54,739 bases of DNA from Seison nebaliae. Taxonomy: Eukaryota > Rotifera > Pararotatoria > Seisonacea > Seisonidae. Positions 1 through 19,752 of this stretch are shown here, piece by piece; the stretch's first letter is position 1; every line of letters begins with the position of its first letter. The notes beneath the pieces were generated by a model, which worked only from the letters and a program-made list of their open reading frames with translations, was not told where the DNA came from and ran no database searches. The stretch is taken from NCBI GenBank assembly GCA_023231475.1, contig JALJEE010001769.1, positions 1 through 54,739 of the forward strand, given 5' to 3'. Both the position numbers and the translations under genes were made by a program.

Positions 1-2965
1 TTTCTATTAGAAAACCTTTCCAACTATATTTTAATTTAGGAAGTAGTTACACTTTGCGAATAACCTGAATTTAGGGAATTTTTTCCATTCATCTTCGCTT
101 TCTAAAGCTGAACCTTTTGCTAAATTTATGTTGAAAATTGCATTTCCATATTCCACTCGAAAACTAGATATCTGCCCAAAAATTCGACTCAGAAATTCCA
201 CTCAAATATTCCACTCAAAAATTCGAATACGACGAATTGTGTAATGATAAATTTATCTGGTAGAAATTTGAAAGTTAATGTTAACTCGCATAGGTTTAAC
301 TGGAAAGTGATTATTGGGTGACGTTTGGAGATTGGCACAAAAAAAGATTGATTTAGGATTTATGAAAATTTTAATTTAATCAATAAATTGATATGTGTAT
401 GGGTGTATGAGTGTGTATGTGGAGAGATGGGTTTTGTTAGCATTTGGACATCACTACCATGTATCTACAATTAACGTATCGATAAATAATAATGAGAATA
501 ATAATGATTGAAATGGATTGTATTATGAGAGATAATCATATAATTGTTTCTCTATTGAGAGAGAAAGAGAGATGAAGATAAATGTTAAATGTTTAAATAA
601 ATATTATTCATTCTTTTATTTTTCCATTTTCAAAGACAAAAATTATTAATTGATGATTTTATTTTATTCTCCCTCTATTTTTTTTTAAAGTTCTTTCCTC
701 TTCCTCTTTTGGGTAGTGAGTTTAAATTGAATAATTGTACTTCTTCTTCTATTTGAATGTGTGATTGATGAATATAGAAATGAAATAGAATAGAAGTAAT
801 TTATTTATTCTTATCATTCCTATTATCATTCTCTACTGGAGAAGAAAAAGAAGGAAACTTGTTCCATATTCTTCCTCTCCTTCCCGTTCTTTCCTCCTCT
901 CCAACGCCCTATAATATTATATATTCTTTTCTCAACTAACACTTTCTCTTACTAGATGTCTCTGTATTGAATGGAATGAATTATTGTCGTCCTACATAAT
1001 ATGATGTCGAGAAGTATCATGAATATTGTTTGATAGTGAGACGTCTGATGAACCCGTCTCTTTAACGTGAATCAGAAAGAATTATGAATAGGAAATTATA
1101 TTTATATCTACTACTGTTTTCAACCATTTGGTGTTTGGAAGGGAAGACGACTAATATTTATCACATTCTTCTCTCCCACTTTCGTCTCCCATTTAACGAT
1201 CATTTATCGTTACTCTGACTGTTTATTCCAATGGAAATCGAACTAACCCCCATGTATCAATAGGATGTTTCTTTCCACTGGAAATAAACCCAAAAAACAA
1301 CTACTCCCAATTTATTGGCAATATTATCGGAGAAGATTTCTATTTATCTTCTTTCCGGTTGTCTGTGTAATTATTCCTAATTTCCCATTATGCTTATTTA
1401 CATATGGAACAATTTTTTGTTTATGAATGTTGATAGGAGGAATACTATAAATTAAGACGATTTAATTTATTTATTGAGTCAATTTAGTTGGAACCCGTTT
1501 CCTCCTCTACTCCCTCCCAACCAAACATGACGTAATATTTTTGCAAATTCATTCCAGACCGATCTGAATGAATTCTATTAACCATCCTCGAGAATTATTC
1601 ATTCCGTTATTCTCTTCCAAATCCAAATGATTGAAAAACTTCTTTTTTATTGAAATAGAAACTTCTTCTTCTTTTATCAAACAGAGTTTTCCTTTGTGAA
1701 TGAAATGAAACAGAATATCATTCATTCTTCATTTACCTTCAACATGTCGATTATCTCGAATATTAGACCTGCTGTCAAATCGACATAGAAAATTGATATC
1801 GATTTACCTCCTTATTCCTATTATTCTAAACAAAAAAAATTCATCGATCATCAAATAAAATCCATTCACAATTATTTTATCTTCATCACTGACAATTATG
1901 AGTAAAATCTGTTTTTATCGTAAATGAAATAAATACTTTTAATTTTTCATAATAAATCTTCATCATTCGAATAACATGTCAAAATTGTCTTTCTACTCTA
2001 AAATTCTCCTACTTCAATTATTCTAATCGTTTTTTCCTATTTACGTAAATTCCACTATAAATTCCGAGTAAAATAAAAAGAAATTTTATGATAGATTTGA
2101 TTTTTATGATCAAAAATCTGATGTCTCTCACTCACTTGATCAATCAGACTTCTTTTAGAAAAGGAAGGAGAGAAAGAGTTATTGTTGTTGTCATTGTTTT
2201 TTTTTTAAGAAAAAAAAGAAAATATTTAAAACTTTAAAAAAGAATAAGAAATTTGATAAGAAGGAGAATTGATAATTTTATGAGAAATTGTCTTATGGAA
2301 AAATTAGTAAATTTTCTAATGAAAAATTCGAGTTTTTGAAAGAAAGAATTTTCTCTTGATCTTGTACAAACTCTCATCTACAATTATGAAATCATGCACC
2401 CATTCTTTTCATTTTTTCCAAATTAATATTCAATCATCAGAACTTCTCCAAAAATATTTTAAGAGAATTCATAAGTTATGAATCATAACTTTCTTTTTTT
2501 GGAGGCATGTGAAGACCTTGTAATATAGTAGTAGGTGAGTGAAGGTGGTGGAATAAAGTCAATCGTGAAAATCGTTCGATGGAAAGTTGACGATAATAAA
2601 TATTTTTCTTTCTAAAATTTCATCTAATACATATTTCTCTTTACTTCTATCTCTTCCCCCCCCAAACAGAGGAATAAGTGTTTAATTTGCAGTTTAACTC
2701 TATTTGTCTATTCTCCTCTCGGAACTGAAGTTATTTCGTTGTGAACAAGATTGTTGGTATAACGTGTGAGAGACGGAGATGAGGTAAATGGAATAGAAAA
2801 AAAATATTAATAAGTTTTTTTGGAAAGAAAATCGTTTGAGCAAATTGGCAGGAGTATAAGAAGAAATCGTGGAAAATCGAAATATCAGAGGGGAAGTGTG
2901 TGGAAATAGACGGAATTGTCTAGATGTGGTGGAAGAATAAGAATAAAATCGAAAATGATTAGATA
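1..2965. other. Non-coding stretch upstream of the 2966 exon
   Basis: I see no convincing coding exon, RNA gene or mobile element here. The stretch is AT-rich, with short homopolymers and pyrimidine tracts. A loose tandem repeat of a unit like aaattccactc lies at about 150-220. The last few hundred bases presumably hold the 5' UTR and promoter of the gene starting at 2966, but no clear TATA box or initiator could be assigned. Confidence 0.6.
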
Positions 2966-3901
2966 ATGTTCAGCCATATTATTACTGATGTATTCTCATG
3001 GTTTAATCGAACGAAGACGATTGATGGGAAAGAGTTACCGGCTAAACGACATCAGAGTGCGAAAGAATTTCACAATGACAATTATTTGGAGGAGGATGAG
3101 ACTGAAAATCAAATGAAATTAGATGGAAATGGAGAAATGGTTCGTCGGTTGAGCGATTTCACTGGAAAGAACGGTAATGAACATCAAATGTTGGTGAATG
3201 AACAGATGAGGAATCGAGATCAAATCTTCTCACCGATCATTAGTTCCCTATCTGTTCGTTCTCTAATTCCGAAAGAGACTAATGGAAATCATTCTCATCA
3301 ACATACGACGATAAATACTGTGAAGAATTATGATAATTATTCTGCGGGGACAAATGAAGAATATCGATATAATAATAATGATGGTCCATTCACGTTCGCT
3401 ATTACAACGATGGCAACGACGACAACTCCCTTAAATCCGAATGAGATGGACAATGTAAATCATTTCTCTTATTTGACACGGAGTTGTAGTAGAGCAAGAA
3501 GTATTCAATTAAACGTTTCCTTCGATAACAATCATGAATTACAAAATAAGAATTATGCAATAACTTCAATAACAACAACAGCGGGAATGACGACGAATGT
3601 GAATGATAATGATATCTCGAGAGCGCTTAAAATGAATAATAATTTAATTAATTTTCATCATCAATCTACTGGTGATGGGAGAACATCTAACTGGATGGAT
3701 GATCCATCAAGTCAATCATATGGAGAGCGTCAAACACGAGGCAAATTATTAAATACACGAAAATTAGAATTACAACAGAAACAGCAACAACAACAACAAC
3801 AACAACAACAACTTCAGTTGCAGAATCAGTTATTATCTGTTAATGCACTTATTCCATCAACAATGTCACTTCAACAAGAACAACTTCAACAACAACAGCT
3901 C

Positions 3902-3934
<33 letters not shown>

Positions 3935-5199
3935 CGTAAAATAAAGAGAAGACAATTACGAGCAATCGATTTAAATTCATTAAATCCAACTGAAACTCAA
4001 TCAGCAATTCAACAACAACAACAACAACAACTTCAACAAGTTTTCTTAATGAAGAATGAGATGTATATGAAACTTAATCAACCAGATGATGTGAATCCAA
4101 GTATTCTCTTATCTGCTGCATCGTTGCCAATTGTTGTAACAACGTCGATGATACATATGTCGACAAGGAGTGTTGGCACCATGTCCAATCCAGCAACAAA
4201 TACATTTAATCCATTTGAGCAAACTAATAATATTAATCAACTTCTCCTTCAACAACAACAACAACAACAACAAATAAATTGTATTATTTCTTTAACGTCA
4301 TCCAATTCATCGATAATAAATACGACAGATACTTCTTACATAACAGCCATATCTGATAATAATAATAACAACAACAACAATAATTCAGAAACATCTACTC
4401 CACAAGATCATATGTCGTGGTTAATGAATTTAAATTCTTCCGTTAATTCTCCAGTCTCCATATCAACAAGTATTATAACGAAACCAACAACTATTATGTC
4501 AACTAATATCATTAATATGAGTAATTTAAACAGTCCAAACGCAAATAAGAATAATAATAATAATAATAATAACAACAACAACAAGAACAATATGATAAAA
4601 CGACCGATGATAAGAACGTCATATTTCGATGATCAATTCGGTCAAAGTCCGTCCAATTTCACTAATATTTTCTCACCCTCAAATACGACCATGCTTCCAC
4701 TTACTACGAGAACAACAATCCTCTCCACTATCACTACTAATCAGTCAACAGATCCTATTAATGTATCCACAGTAAAACAATCGATATCTTCGATTAATTT
4801 CACGAAAACGACAACAGTCGCCACAGAACGAGTAGATGAAAATAAAGCGAATAAGATTAAGCGTGATGGTTTGAAACGATTTACGATCAATTCTACCGAA
4901 TGGTGTTTCCGTTATTTTAAAAACGAACGAATAAAACAAAGTCAAATCGATTACAATGTTGTTGCATTTGCACATTTTCAACCTCTTTTGCTCATCGACG
5001 GTCATCAGACGACGGATGTTCAACTCCAAATTAGTTTATACAATTTACAATCGATCGATGTCGAACTAATGCAATATTCATTGACTCGTGTGCCGTTTAT
5101 GATTGATCCGTTAGCACAATCAAGAAATATTCGATGTTTATTACGACAATTTCCTTCCAATACTATACGTCGTTCAACATCAATGATTTGTGGGGAAAG
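2966..5199 (+). CDS. Gln/Asn-rich disordered coding exon, possibly the N-terminal part of the SRPK gene
   Basis: An open frame of 745 codons starts at ATG 2966, with an in-frame TAG two codons upstream. It runs to a GT donor at 5200 and then reads into a few intron codons before a stop. The protein is mostly low-complexity. Poly-Gln runs are coded near 3776-3820, 3896-3934, 4011-4031 and 4246-4272, and poly-Asn near 4362-4386 and 4550-4588. Only about the last 110 residues look globular: they are rich in aromatic and hydrophobic residues, including EWCFRYFKNE and VVAFAHFQPLLLIDGH. I recognise no domain. The exon ends two bases into a codon (AG). The next strong plus-strand acceptor, at 12067, opens with the single base needed (G), giving Arg and then the SRPK reading frame. 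It may therefore be the first coding exon of SRPK across a 6.9-kb intron. Alternatively it is a separate gene whose 3' exons I cannot see. The coding call is fairly sure; the join is not. Confidence 0.7.
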
Positions 5200-8100
5200 G
5201 TTAATTTTTTCTATTTTTCTTTAAACATACACACGGACAGACACAAATACTGTTCCTTTCTCTTATTCAACTTTTTCCTTACCTTTCCTGCAATTCCACG
5301 CAATTCATTTACATATTAGTCGACAACTAGTTAACAAATCGTTTATTCATTAAAAGGAAATTGTTAAACGATTAGCGATGCGCAAAACATGAGCGATTGA
5401 TAAGAAGATAAGAAAAACTTCTAAGCACTAATCACTCTTCATCGATGACGACGTGATTGGGGATGGAAATCAATTTATTTTTATTTCATTTTAACTTCAC
5501 TTCCCAATACGAAACTTATTTCCTTTTCGTCCAAAAAGATCATTCTACCATGAGGATGTACCGATATTGGAAACATCTTTATCCAATCATCATCTTTCCC
5601 AATTTAATTTAGTTAGCGGTGAATGAAATGAACATAATTCAATTACTTAATATTTCTTAACAGTTCCATATTCTCTCTAATGTTTAACGTTCTCTCAATG
5701 GTAATTGTGTTCAATTTAGTAGGAAAATATGTACATCCGTTTATCTCATTTCGTCATCATCACCATCATCATCATGATGATAATAAGAAAAAGAAGAATG
5801 GTTTGTGGGGAAAAGAAGGAATTGTAGGAGAAATTTCAATAAATAATCACGAGAACCGAAAAATAAATTAATGGTAACACATCACCTTAAAAATATCAAT
5901 TGACACAATGAGAGGGATGCGAGGTGAATTGATGCGATTCTCTCCAACAATTTTATTATTGTCAATAATCTTCCTTCTTTCCATTAAGAGGTTCTTCTTA
6001 ATCCTAAAATGTTTACTCTGTCAGTTAATAACCGAATTTTCTGCATTTCTTCTTCATTTACCTATTCTTACCTACCCATATCCACCAGCTTCGAACCATC
6101 ATGCACATTCGATTAGGTCATGTACAGAACACATCCCAAAAGCGACACATATAAACACACAGCCATTGATGTACTGTGTGTGTTTGTGTGTGTGTGTGTG
6201 GGAGAGAGCGAGAAGGAAGATGAAGGATATGAAAATGTTTCTAATCGAAACTGCCTCGTCTTTATTCCTTTTAAGAGCATCACCAAATACAATAGCGCTA
6301 TTCCAACTACAATTTTCAATCAACTCTACGAATAACAATACTGCAATCGTTTATAGTAAATGAAACAAAAAAGAAAAGATGAAGAAAATCTCCATAAATT
6401 CCCATCAATCCATCTGAGACATAATCGAGAAAAGTAAAGATAGATTGGCGAGAAAAGCTGAATTAGCAAGTTAACATAATAGGAGAGAAGTAAAGGAAGA
6501 ATAGACGTATGATTGAGTGATTGGAAAGATTTATGCATATGATCGATTTGTCCAATTTTACATCAAAATTAAGCGATACTATCTCATCTTGTTTCTCCAC
6601 TTTTATCTTTTTTTTTTACATAATAATCATTCCAAATAAGAATTTCTAATCATCATCATCAAAAACAACTAACCTCACAAATTTCTCTTTCTTTCACACA
6701 CACACACACACACACAAAACCTCAACTTAAGTATGAAATAATTTGGATAACTGTTTCTCATCATCTGTTTAACGAGTGGGAAAAACTGATGTCAATGGGA
6801 ACTTCATAGAAATATGGGGGAAATTTAGTTAGATTGAGAAAAATTATTTATCATATTATTTTGTCATAAAAAATTAAAATTTCTCTTCCATTAGTTAATC
6901 TCAACCTTCTAATTTTCCATTCCTGGTGTCCTGACGGTCCTGACGGACCATACTATGTCCTTCAGATAATTTGTACGAAAATCGTGTTGAATGGATTCAT
7001 ATGAGTTTTATAGAAACAATTTAAGTGCAGATCAATAACTGGCCACTATTAAATGTCATTATGCCTGAACTGTTCTCGAATGGTGAGAGTATGACTCCGA
7101 TCATTATACGATGATTATAGTTGGGTAGTATATGCTACTACTACTTAATACTAATACATATCAATACTAAGAATTCCTTAGCTTAATGATGATAGATTAG
7201 AGATATAATATGTATGAGAATAAATCATCCATGATTGTTTCATTGGAATTATCACAAAGAATACCATTGAGAAAATTGAGATAATCTTTCTATTGATGAC
7301 TAGATATGGATGGTGGAATGATATTATAAATTTTTCAACGATAAAAGTCGTTGTTTGGTGCAAGTCCTGACTGTTGAGCTTATTAGGTGCTTATTAAACT
7401 CGTAATTACCTTAGCTTTATTTTGTAACACAAAGTTTTGTAAGTTTAACGCTTGGTCAGTTGAAAGTTATGGTGGATTTTACGATTATTAGATGAATTGA
7501 AATTGGGTATGGAGAATTCGATGTGATTCTAAGAAAAATTTGTGGATTACACTGCCTAATGTTTGTTCTGATGCTCTCTGTGAAAATTTCTATTACATAA
7601 AGTATCGGATTTTGGTTCATGACGCATGAATAGTTGACGTAGTGGGTTGTCAGTATCTGATCAGTAATATCATATTATTAAACATTACAGCCGTATTATA
7701 ATTGTAGATTGTCGCTTATACGTATGATACGAATGGTATAAACATTTCTTTAATTTAAATTTCCTTCTAATTTCCAACAATATTTCTGATCATCCTCCTA
7801 AAGAGTATTTGGTAAATTGAGAAGAATGATGACAATAATGACCATGATGATGGTGATGATAAGTATTATTATGTTGATCTTGATGATCGTTTCTTCTGTA
7901 TGTAATTCTATCTATTCCATCGAGTATACAAACAAGTTGATCGTCATTCCATAACGATGATAATCATTTATCTATTGAAGCAATATAGAGTTCGGGATGG
8001 GAAATGAGAATGAGAAGAAATTATTTCGAAGGAAAACTTTTCGTCGTTGTCCAATAATCGTTGTTTCGTTGAAGAATAGAATTGTGAAGCAGAATTCCGC

Positions 8101-8913
8101 TTTCTATTTACCTCCAACAAATAGGCGACAAATCAGTACAATTTTATCTTTTATCAAATAAATGTCGAATTGACAATCTAACTATTTATTTCAGCATCAT
8201 TCCATCACTTAACTTTCCTTTCACCTTCCACCGATAAGTTGAGATGAAATGAGATTTAGTTATTTATCGATATTCTCATCAATCTCCTTTTTCTCCCTCC
8301 AAATTCACTTTTCCTTTCTCGTTCTCCATTATCATATCATCTCACTTCAAATGACGACAACATTCCTTTCCATCGACAACTCATTTATGTTTGATGCGTT
8401 ACAAACATTTCGTCTTCTTCTTTTTAATATCAAGTAACGATTTCGCACATTCCCTTCCTCCAACTCATCCACCATATTTGCTTCTCAAATTTCTCGTAAT
8501 CGAAAGCTTTTAACAACAATTATCATAATTCAAATGAATCATTTAGAGAATTTTTAAGGAATCCTCCTTCTTTTCAGAATTTTAATTGGAATATTTCTTA
8601 GAATTTTTCATTTGTTTAAAAAAGGATGAATCCATTGATGGAAGATAATAAATTATTCGGACATTTCACACATTTGTCAATATCGAGTGGACAGTAAAAG
8701 AAGAAGATTTCACTTTGACTTTTCCAACTATTTCATCTCATCAATTCTTTCTCATCAGATTTATTCTTTCTTTCTTCCTTCAATCTCACTCGATAGATAT
8801 ATTTTTTATGTCAATGACAAGGAGGAGAAAAATCCGATGATATTTTAACATTCTTTTCTATTGTTTCCTGAGTGCACGAGAATTTTGGTTTAACGTCAGC
8901 TTTCGCGCTCCCT
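5200..8913. other. Intron or intergenic sequence with simple repeats
   Basis: No credible exon is seen. The stretch holds a TG microsatellite (about 6174-6201), an AC microsatellite (about 6695-6717) and a His-coding CATCAT run near 5755-5775, the last in a short frame that looks like chance. If the 2966 exon is spliced to 12067, this is the first half of one long intron. Confidence 0.5.
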
Positions 8914-8920
8914 TATAAAT
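8914..8920 (+). promoter_or_regulatory. TATA box upstream of the 8980 open frame
   Basis: TATAAAT sits 66 bases before ATG 8980, in a locally GC-richer context (tcgcgctccc precedes it). Initiation about 30 bases downstream would fall near 8945 and give a short 5' leader. The box could drive a small gene or an alternative first exon of the downstream kinase gene. A TATAAAT match in AT-rich DNA is weak evidence alone; the open frame that follows raises it. Confidence 0.35.
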
Positions 8921-8979
8921 AATGAGTGATATCTCCCATATAAACATCAATTCCATTTCCATTTCCATCATTTCTCATC

Positions 8980-9363
8980 ATGAATGTTATTAATCGATGG
9001 ATGCTACGATTATTCCATCAACACGATGTCAATACCTGGGATGACATGGATGAGAAACAAACGGTAAATCCGCCAAACAGGAAAAGTTCTAATATTAAAA
9101 ACAATCAGAAGAACGGCCATAATAATTTGATTAATAATCGATTAAGAAATAAAACGAGACAAATGTTATATCATCAGAAATCTTCATCTTATGATGAAAA
9201 TCAACATTATTTCCATCAACATCAACATCATTCCCATAAAGATGAGAGTAAAGAGGATGTGATTGGCATGGATCAGCGCGCTTCTTACTACACACAACAA
9301 CTTTATCAATATCATGATTTTGGTAAGAGCAAAGAAATCAATCAATATCAGAGTAGCAAGTAG
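8980..9363 (+). CDS. Candidate small gene or alternative first exon, His/Gln/Asn-rich
   Basis: A 127-codon frame starts at ATG 8980 behind a TATA box and ends at TAG 9361-9363. The product begins MNVINRWMLRLFHQHDVNTW and is rich in Asn, His, Gln and Lys, like the proteins of the certain genes nearby. It contains no domain I know. A good donor (G|GTAAGAG) at 9323 would end a coding exon at 9322 after one base of a codon. That phase does not fit the SRPK acceptor at 12067: the joined frame stops within a few codons. So it is a stand-alone small protein, or it reaches the kinase through a further exon I cannot identify, or it is chance. The coding-like composition makes chance less likely than for neighbouring short frames. 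Confidence 0.4.
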   Translation: MNVINRWMLRLFHQHDVNTWDDMDEKQTVNPPNRKSSNIKNNQKNGHNNLINNRLRNKTRQMLYHQKSSSYDENQHYFHQHQHHSHKDESKEDVIGMDQRASYYTQQLYQYHDFGKSKEINQYQSSK

Positions 9364-9963
9364 CATCAATTCTTTTACTTTACTAAACTTTTACTATATT
9401 TGTTGAATTGCTGATGAATTATTATGATTCCAATTAATTCCCATATGATCATCTTATCATTCCAGAAGATAATTACTAATTTACATTATTCCATCATTGA
9501 AAGAATTTCAGAGAAATATTTCGAAAATTTTAAACATTTTCATTTCTTCTTTCTGCTTCTGTGAGAGAAGCGTCTTCAACAAAAACATTTCTTATAATTT
9601 CTCTTTCAAATTTTTTCTTTTAAGAATTATTTAGTCATTTTTATAGTTGATTATAGTCGTTTGAATGAATCGAATGAAATTTTAATATGAAATTTTCAAA
9701 TTAAGAACTATAACTTTCCTTTTATGATTATTATTTTCTTGTCATACTAGTTCATTGGCCTAATACGAGAGAGAGAGTGATTGTTTTCATCAATTTTATT
9801 TATTTTCCACTAAACAAAACTATCAACTTCTGTTTCCTTTCCACCATCTAACAAATGGAAGTTGAGCAAGTCTTTCGTTTTGTTACATGATGAATTGCAT
9901 GTCATTCGAGATGAAAAAAGAAATGAAAGTAATTCTTGGAATTAACGAACTCGAAATAAGTAA

Positions 9964-10006
9964 ATAGATAGATAGATAGATGGATGGATGGATGGATGGA
10001 TGGATG
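9964..10006. repeat. GATA/GATG microsatellite
   Basis: Four-base units change from GATA to GATG part-way through, the usual result of slippage plus substitution. The repeat is non-coding. Confidence 0.9.
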
Positions 10007-10373
10007 TTTAGATGGGATGTGAGTGATGGATAGTATAGGTAGATAGATATTATTTCATTTCGAACATGTATCTCGACTTCCAAACAAACGAGAATGACAA
10101 TACTAGAAAATTTATATAATTATCGTCATTTCCATAAAAGATATGTTAATGAGAATATTACGGATGGGATGATGACAAACATATTTCGAAAGAAAGATTC
10201 CATCAATTATTTCACTTTTCTCGTAATTTATAATCGGTGGGAAATCATCGGAAGAAAGATGTTTTGCGAAAGAATTGACATTATATTTGTCTTTCCTTTC
10301 AAATTTTCCTTTTGCGGTTCAACCGAATCGAACGGCTAACTTGTCCACGTAGACAGTTAGTTTATACGTGTTA

Positions 10374-10500
10374 CGTTGAAAAGCGAAAGACGAAACAATT
10401 GAAAAGCGAAAATTGAATAAATGTGGAAATTGAATGGAAGTTGAAAAGGACGAAGTTAAATGAGATTGAAAAGCGAAAAGTGAAATTGAAAATAGAAAGA
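10374..10500 (+). repeat. Degenerate short repeat of ttgaaaagcgaaa
   Basis: The core ttgaaaag recurs four times, three of them continuing as cgaaa, with irregular spacers between. Purines dominate the strand. It looks like a decayed minisatellite; no coding role is seen. Confidence 0.5.
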
Positions 10501-11616
10501 GTATATTAAATTTACGAGTTGGAATTGATTCAACTCGAATTTGGCGAAAGGAGAAAAAATTGTCGAAAAATTAGAAAAATTAATTTAATTCGTGATTGAA
10601 CTGCAAGTTCCTCAAAGGAAATATCATTTAATTTTATTTTGCCTTCGGTTAATCTTTTCACTCCCGACGATACTCAATATAACTACTTCTCATTTTTGGT
10701 GAAAGAGGAATTCGAGATCGAGAGTTATTGCTACATCTCTCCCCAGTAAATTGATCAGATAGAAATGATTACAAAAAGAAAGTTCGTTAAAAAAATTTCT
10801 TTCAATTATCTTATCGCTTGTTGTGACGATTGTCATCTTCATCTTTTGTTGATGATGGAACTTCGTTTCCAACAACAACTTCTCCGAGGACGAAATGGAC
10901 GAAATAATAATTTACTTACTCTCCCCTATTCACGATGATTATTTGTGCGGAAAATTTAACATGATTATCTGTCGTATTATGTCAAAGATGTTTCATATAT
11001 TAATTTCTGGAGAAGTTACTGCTGTTCGTACTTCTTTCATGTAGTTCCTGCATGTATATATATATATATATATGTGTGTGTGTATGTATGTGTTTTTGTA
11101 GGATTGAGAGCGAATTATGAATAAGAATCTGCATAATGACATCAGATAGGACATGCGAGAAAAGATGAAGGAATTTATTGTAATTAGAATAAGAAAAGTA
11201 AATTGATAATCTATTTTCTTATCTTCCTCTTGTTCTTATGTATTAAACAAATGGATAAGAAGACAGGAAGAAAATCAAATTTATTTATATGATTTACCTT
11301 TGTCAAACATTTCAATCATCTTCTCATATCTATCTCCGTCCATCTATCCACTTTTTAGTAGTTTGGATCTTATCCACTCGTATTCATCCCATCAAACATT
11401 TATGTTAAGATGATTATACCTGAACATTCTCTCATCTTCTCCTCCTATTCGTCTTTCTTGATATTTTAATCGATTCCTCATATCTAATTCCAACATCATC
11501 ATACATCTACTACCAGACAGATGTGACACAATATGACTTCATGAATTCATTCTATATTTTCAAATATATATAAATTGAGTTTTATTCATACATTTCTTTC
11601 TTTCCTTTTTTAACAT

Positions 11617-11617
<1 letters not shown>

Positions 11618-11692
<75 letters not shown>

Positions 11693-11745
11693 ATGACGAT
11701 AAGCCAAACATTATCAATATTAGTGATAGTAGTAGTAGTAGTAGT
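11618..11745. repeat. ACT run, AAT run and inverted AGT run
   Basis: About fifteen ACT units (to 11662) are followed by about nine AAT units (to 11690). After a spacer comes a run of AGT units (about 11725-11745), complementary to the ACT run. The arrangement can fold as a triplet-repeat hairpin. It is non-coding and lies about 320 bases before the SRPK exon. Confidence 0.8.
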
Positions 11746-12037
11746 ACTAGTATTAGTTGCTCATAAAGAACTAAATGACGTGATCACATCTAATTAGATT
11801 ATTAAGGAGAGGAGGATGTGAATTAGGAGAATAAGATAAATGAGTTTTCCAATAAACCAACGGAATGATTCTACTGTTTTTGGAAGGGTTCCCTTTTAGG
11901 GTTTCTTTTTCATAATAGTCAAAAGAAGAGAATTGAGAAGGAAAATATTCGACGTTTTGTTTAAGTGGAGAGAAAGATGAAATTGAAGGGAATTGAAGAG
12001 AATTGAATTGAAGAGAAACGAAAGAATCCTTTTTTGA

Positions 12038-18732
<6,695 letters not shown>

Positions 18733-19752
18733 ATGACCTTCTCTCATCCTCGATCTTTATCAGTCACGACGGAAATATCTGTCATTTCCGTTTACTTCAT
18801 ATCCACAAAATTCTCTTGTTGTTCGTTAATATCTCTTTTTTTTTGTTTTCTCAATATCAGTCAAAAAAAAAAAAACCAAAAGAACAAACAAAAAGTATCT
18901 TCTAATCGTTTTCTTTCAAAGGAAAAGTTTTAAGAAATTTTAATCCTTTACAAAAATTCTTAATAATAAAAGAATAATCAATTTTATCCAATTTAATAGT
19001 CAGTAAAACAAATTCCTTCTTCATCATCATCATCATCGCCATTATTTTAGAGATTAAGTTGTGGATGATTTTTATTTCATCATAATCCAATTCACGTCTC
19101 ATCTTTCCATTCTTATTAATTATCATTTTCAACCCGGTTTCGTCGATAAAACATAAAAGATTCATTTCCAGAAAAAAAACGATCTATCTTCATATCAAAT
19201 CCTTCTCCTCACCAATCCCAACTATTTCCAACAAACAATACAGTTAATTATTGAACAGACTTATTCATTCGATATTTCCATCATCAATTTCTCAATAATT
19301 TTCAATTCTATTTTTTCACTTTCAAAATTAAAATATCAAAATCAAAAAACTTTTCCTCTTCTTTAATCGTTAATGAACATGATGAAATTTAGAATTTTCT
19401 TTATTTTCAATTGTCAGTTCAATATGATCAATATGGAGAAATGTCATATTGACAAATTGACTATCAGTTTTGATGGGTAAAACTATATTAAATTTCAAAT
19501 TAAACTTTTGCCAAAGAGAGAAGAGTTTTATTAAATCCGAAACAATTAGAATCATTCGTCTAACATTCTCACACGTACCTTCCAAATCAATATGAAAATC
19601 TCTTAATTAATTAATCAATTAATATTCTTTAAAAATCTCTTTCTCTTAATCTATTCAATCTCCATAACATTCATTAAATCACTTTATATCATCTCTTATA
19701 AATCGTTTAGATTTTTAACGATAATTTCAAAGTAGTTCGTCGTTCCATCTCT
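18733..19752. other. Shared 3' region between convergent genes
   Basis: The stretch follows the SRPK stop and precedes, on the other strand, the stop of the 19753-20799 gene. An AATAAA signal for SRPK lies at 18965-18970, about 230 bases past its stop. The rest is AT-rich without a supported exon. Confidence 0.55.
18965..18970 (+). terminator. Putative poly(A) signal of the SRPK gene
   Basis: AATAAA on the plus strand, about 230 bases after the stop codon. In DNA this AT-rich the hexamer occurs often by chance, so the call rests on position. Confidence 0.4.

Noticed and set aside
5680-5871. A 63-codon frame with a run of seven His
   Set aside because: The His run is a CAT microsatellite. 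There is no promoter, splice site or coding composition around it.
6080-6110. A minus-strand match to a tRNA B box (ggttcgaagct)
   Set aside because: No matching A box or cloverleaf could be drawn from the upstream sequence.
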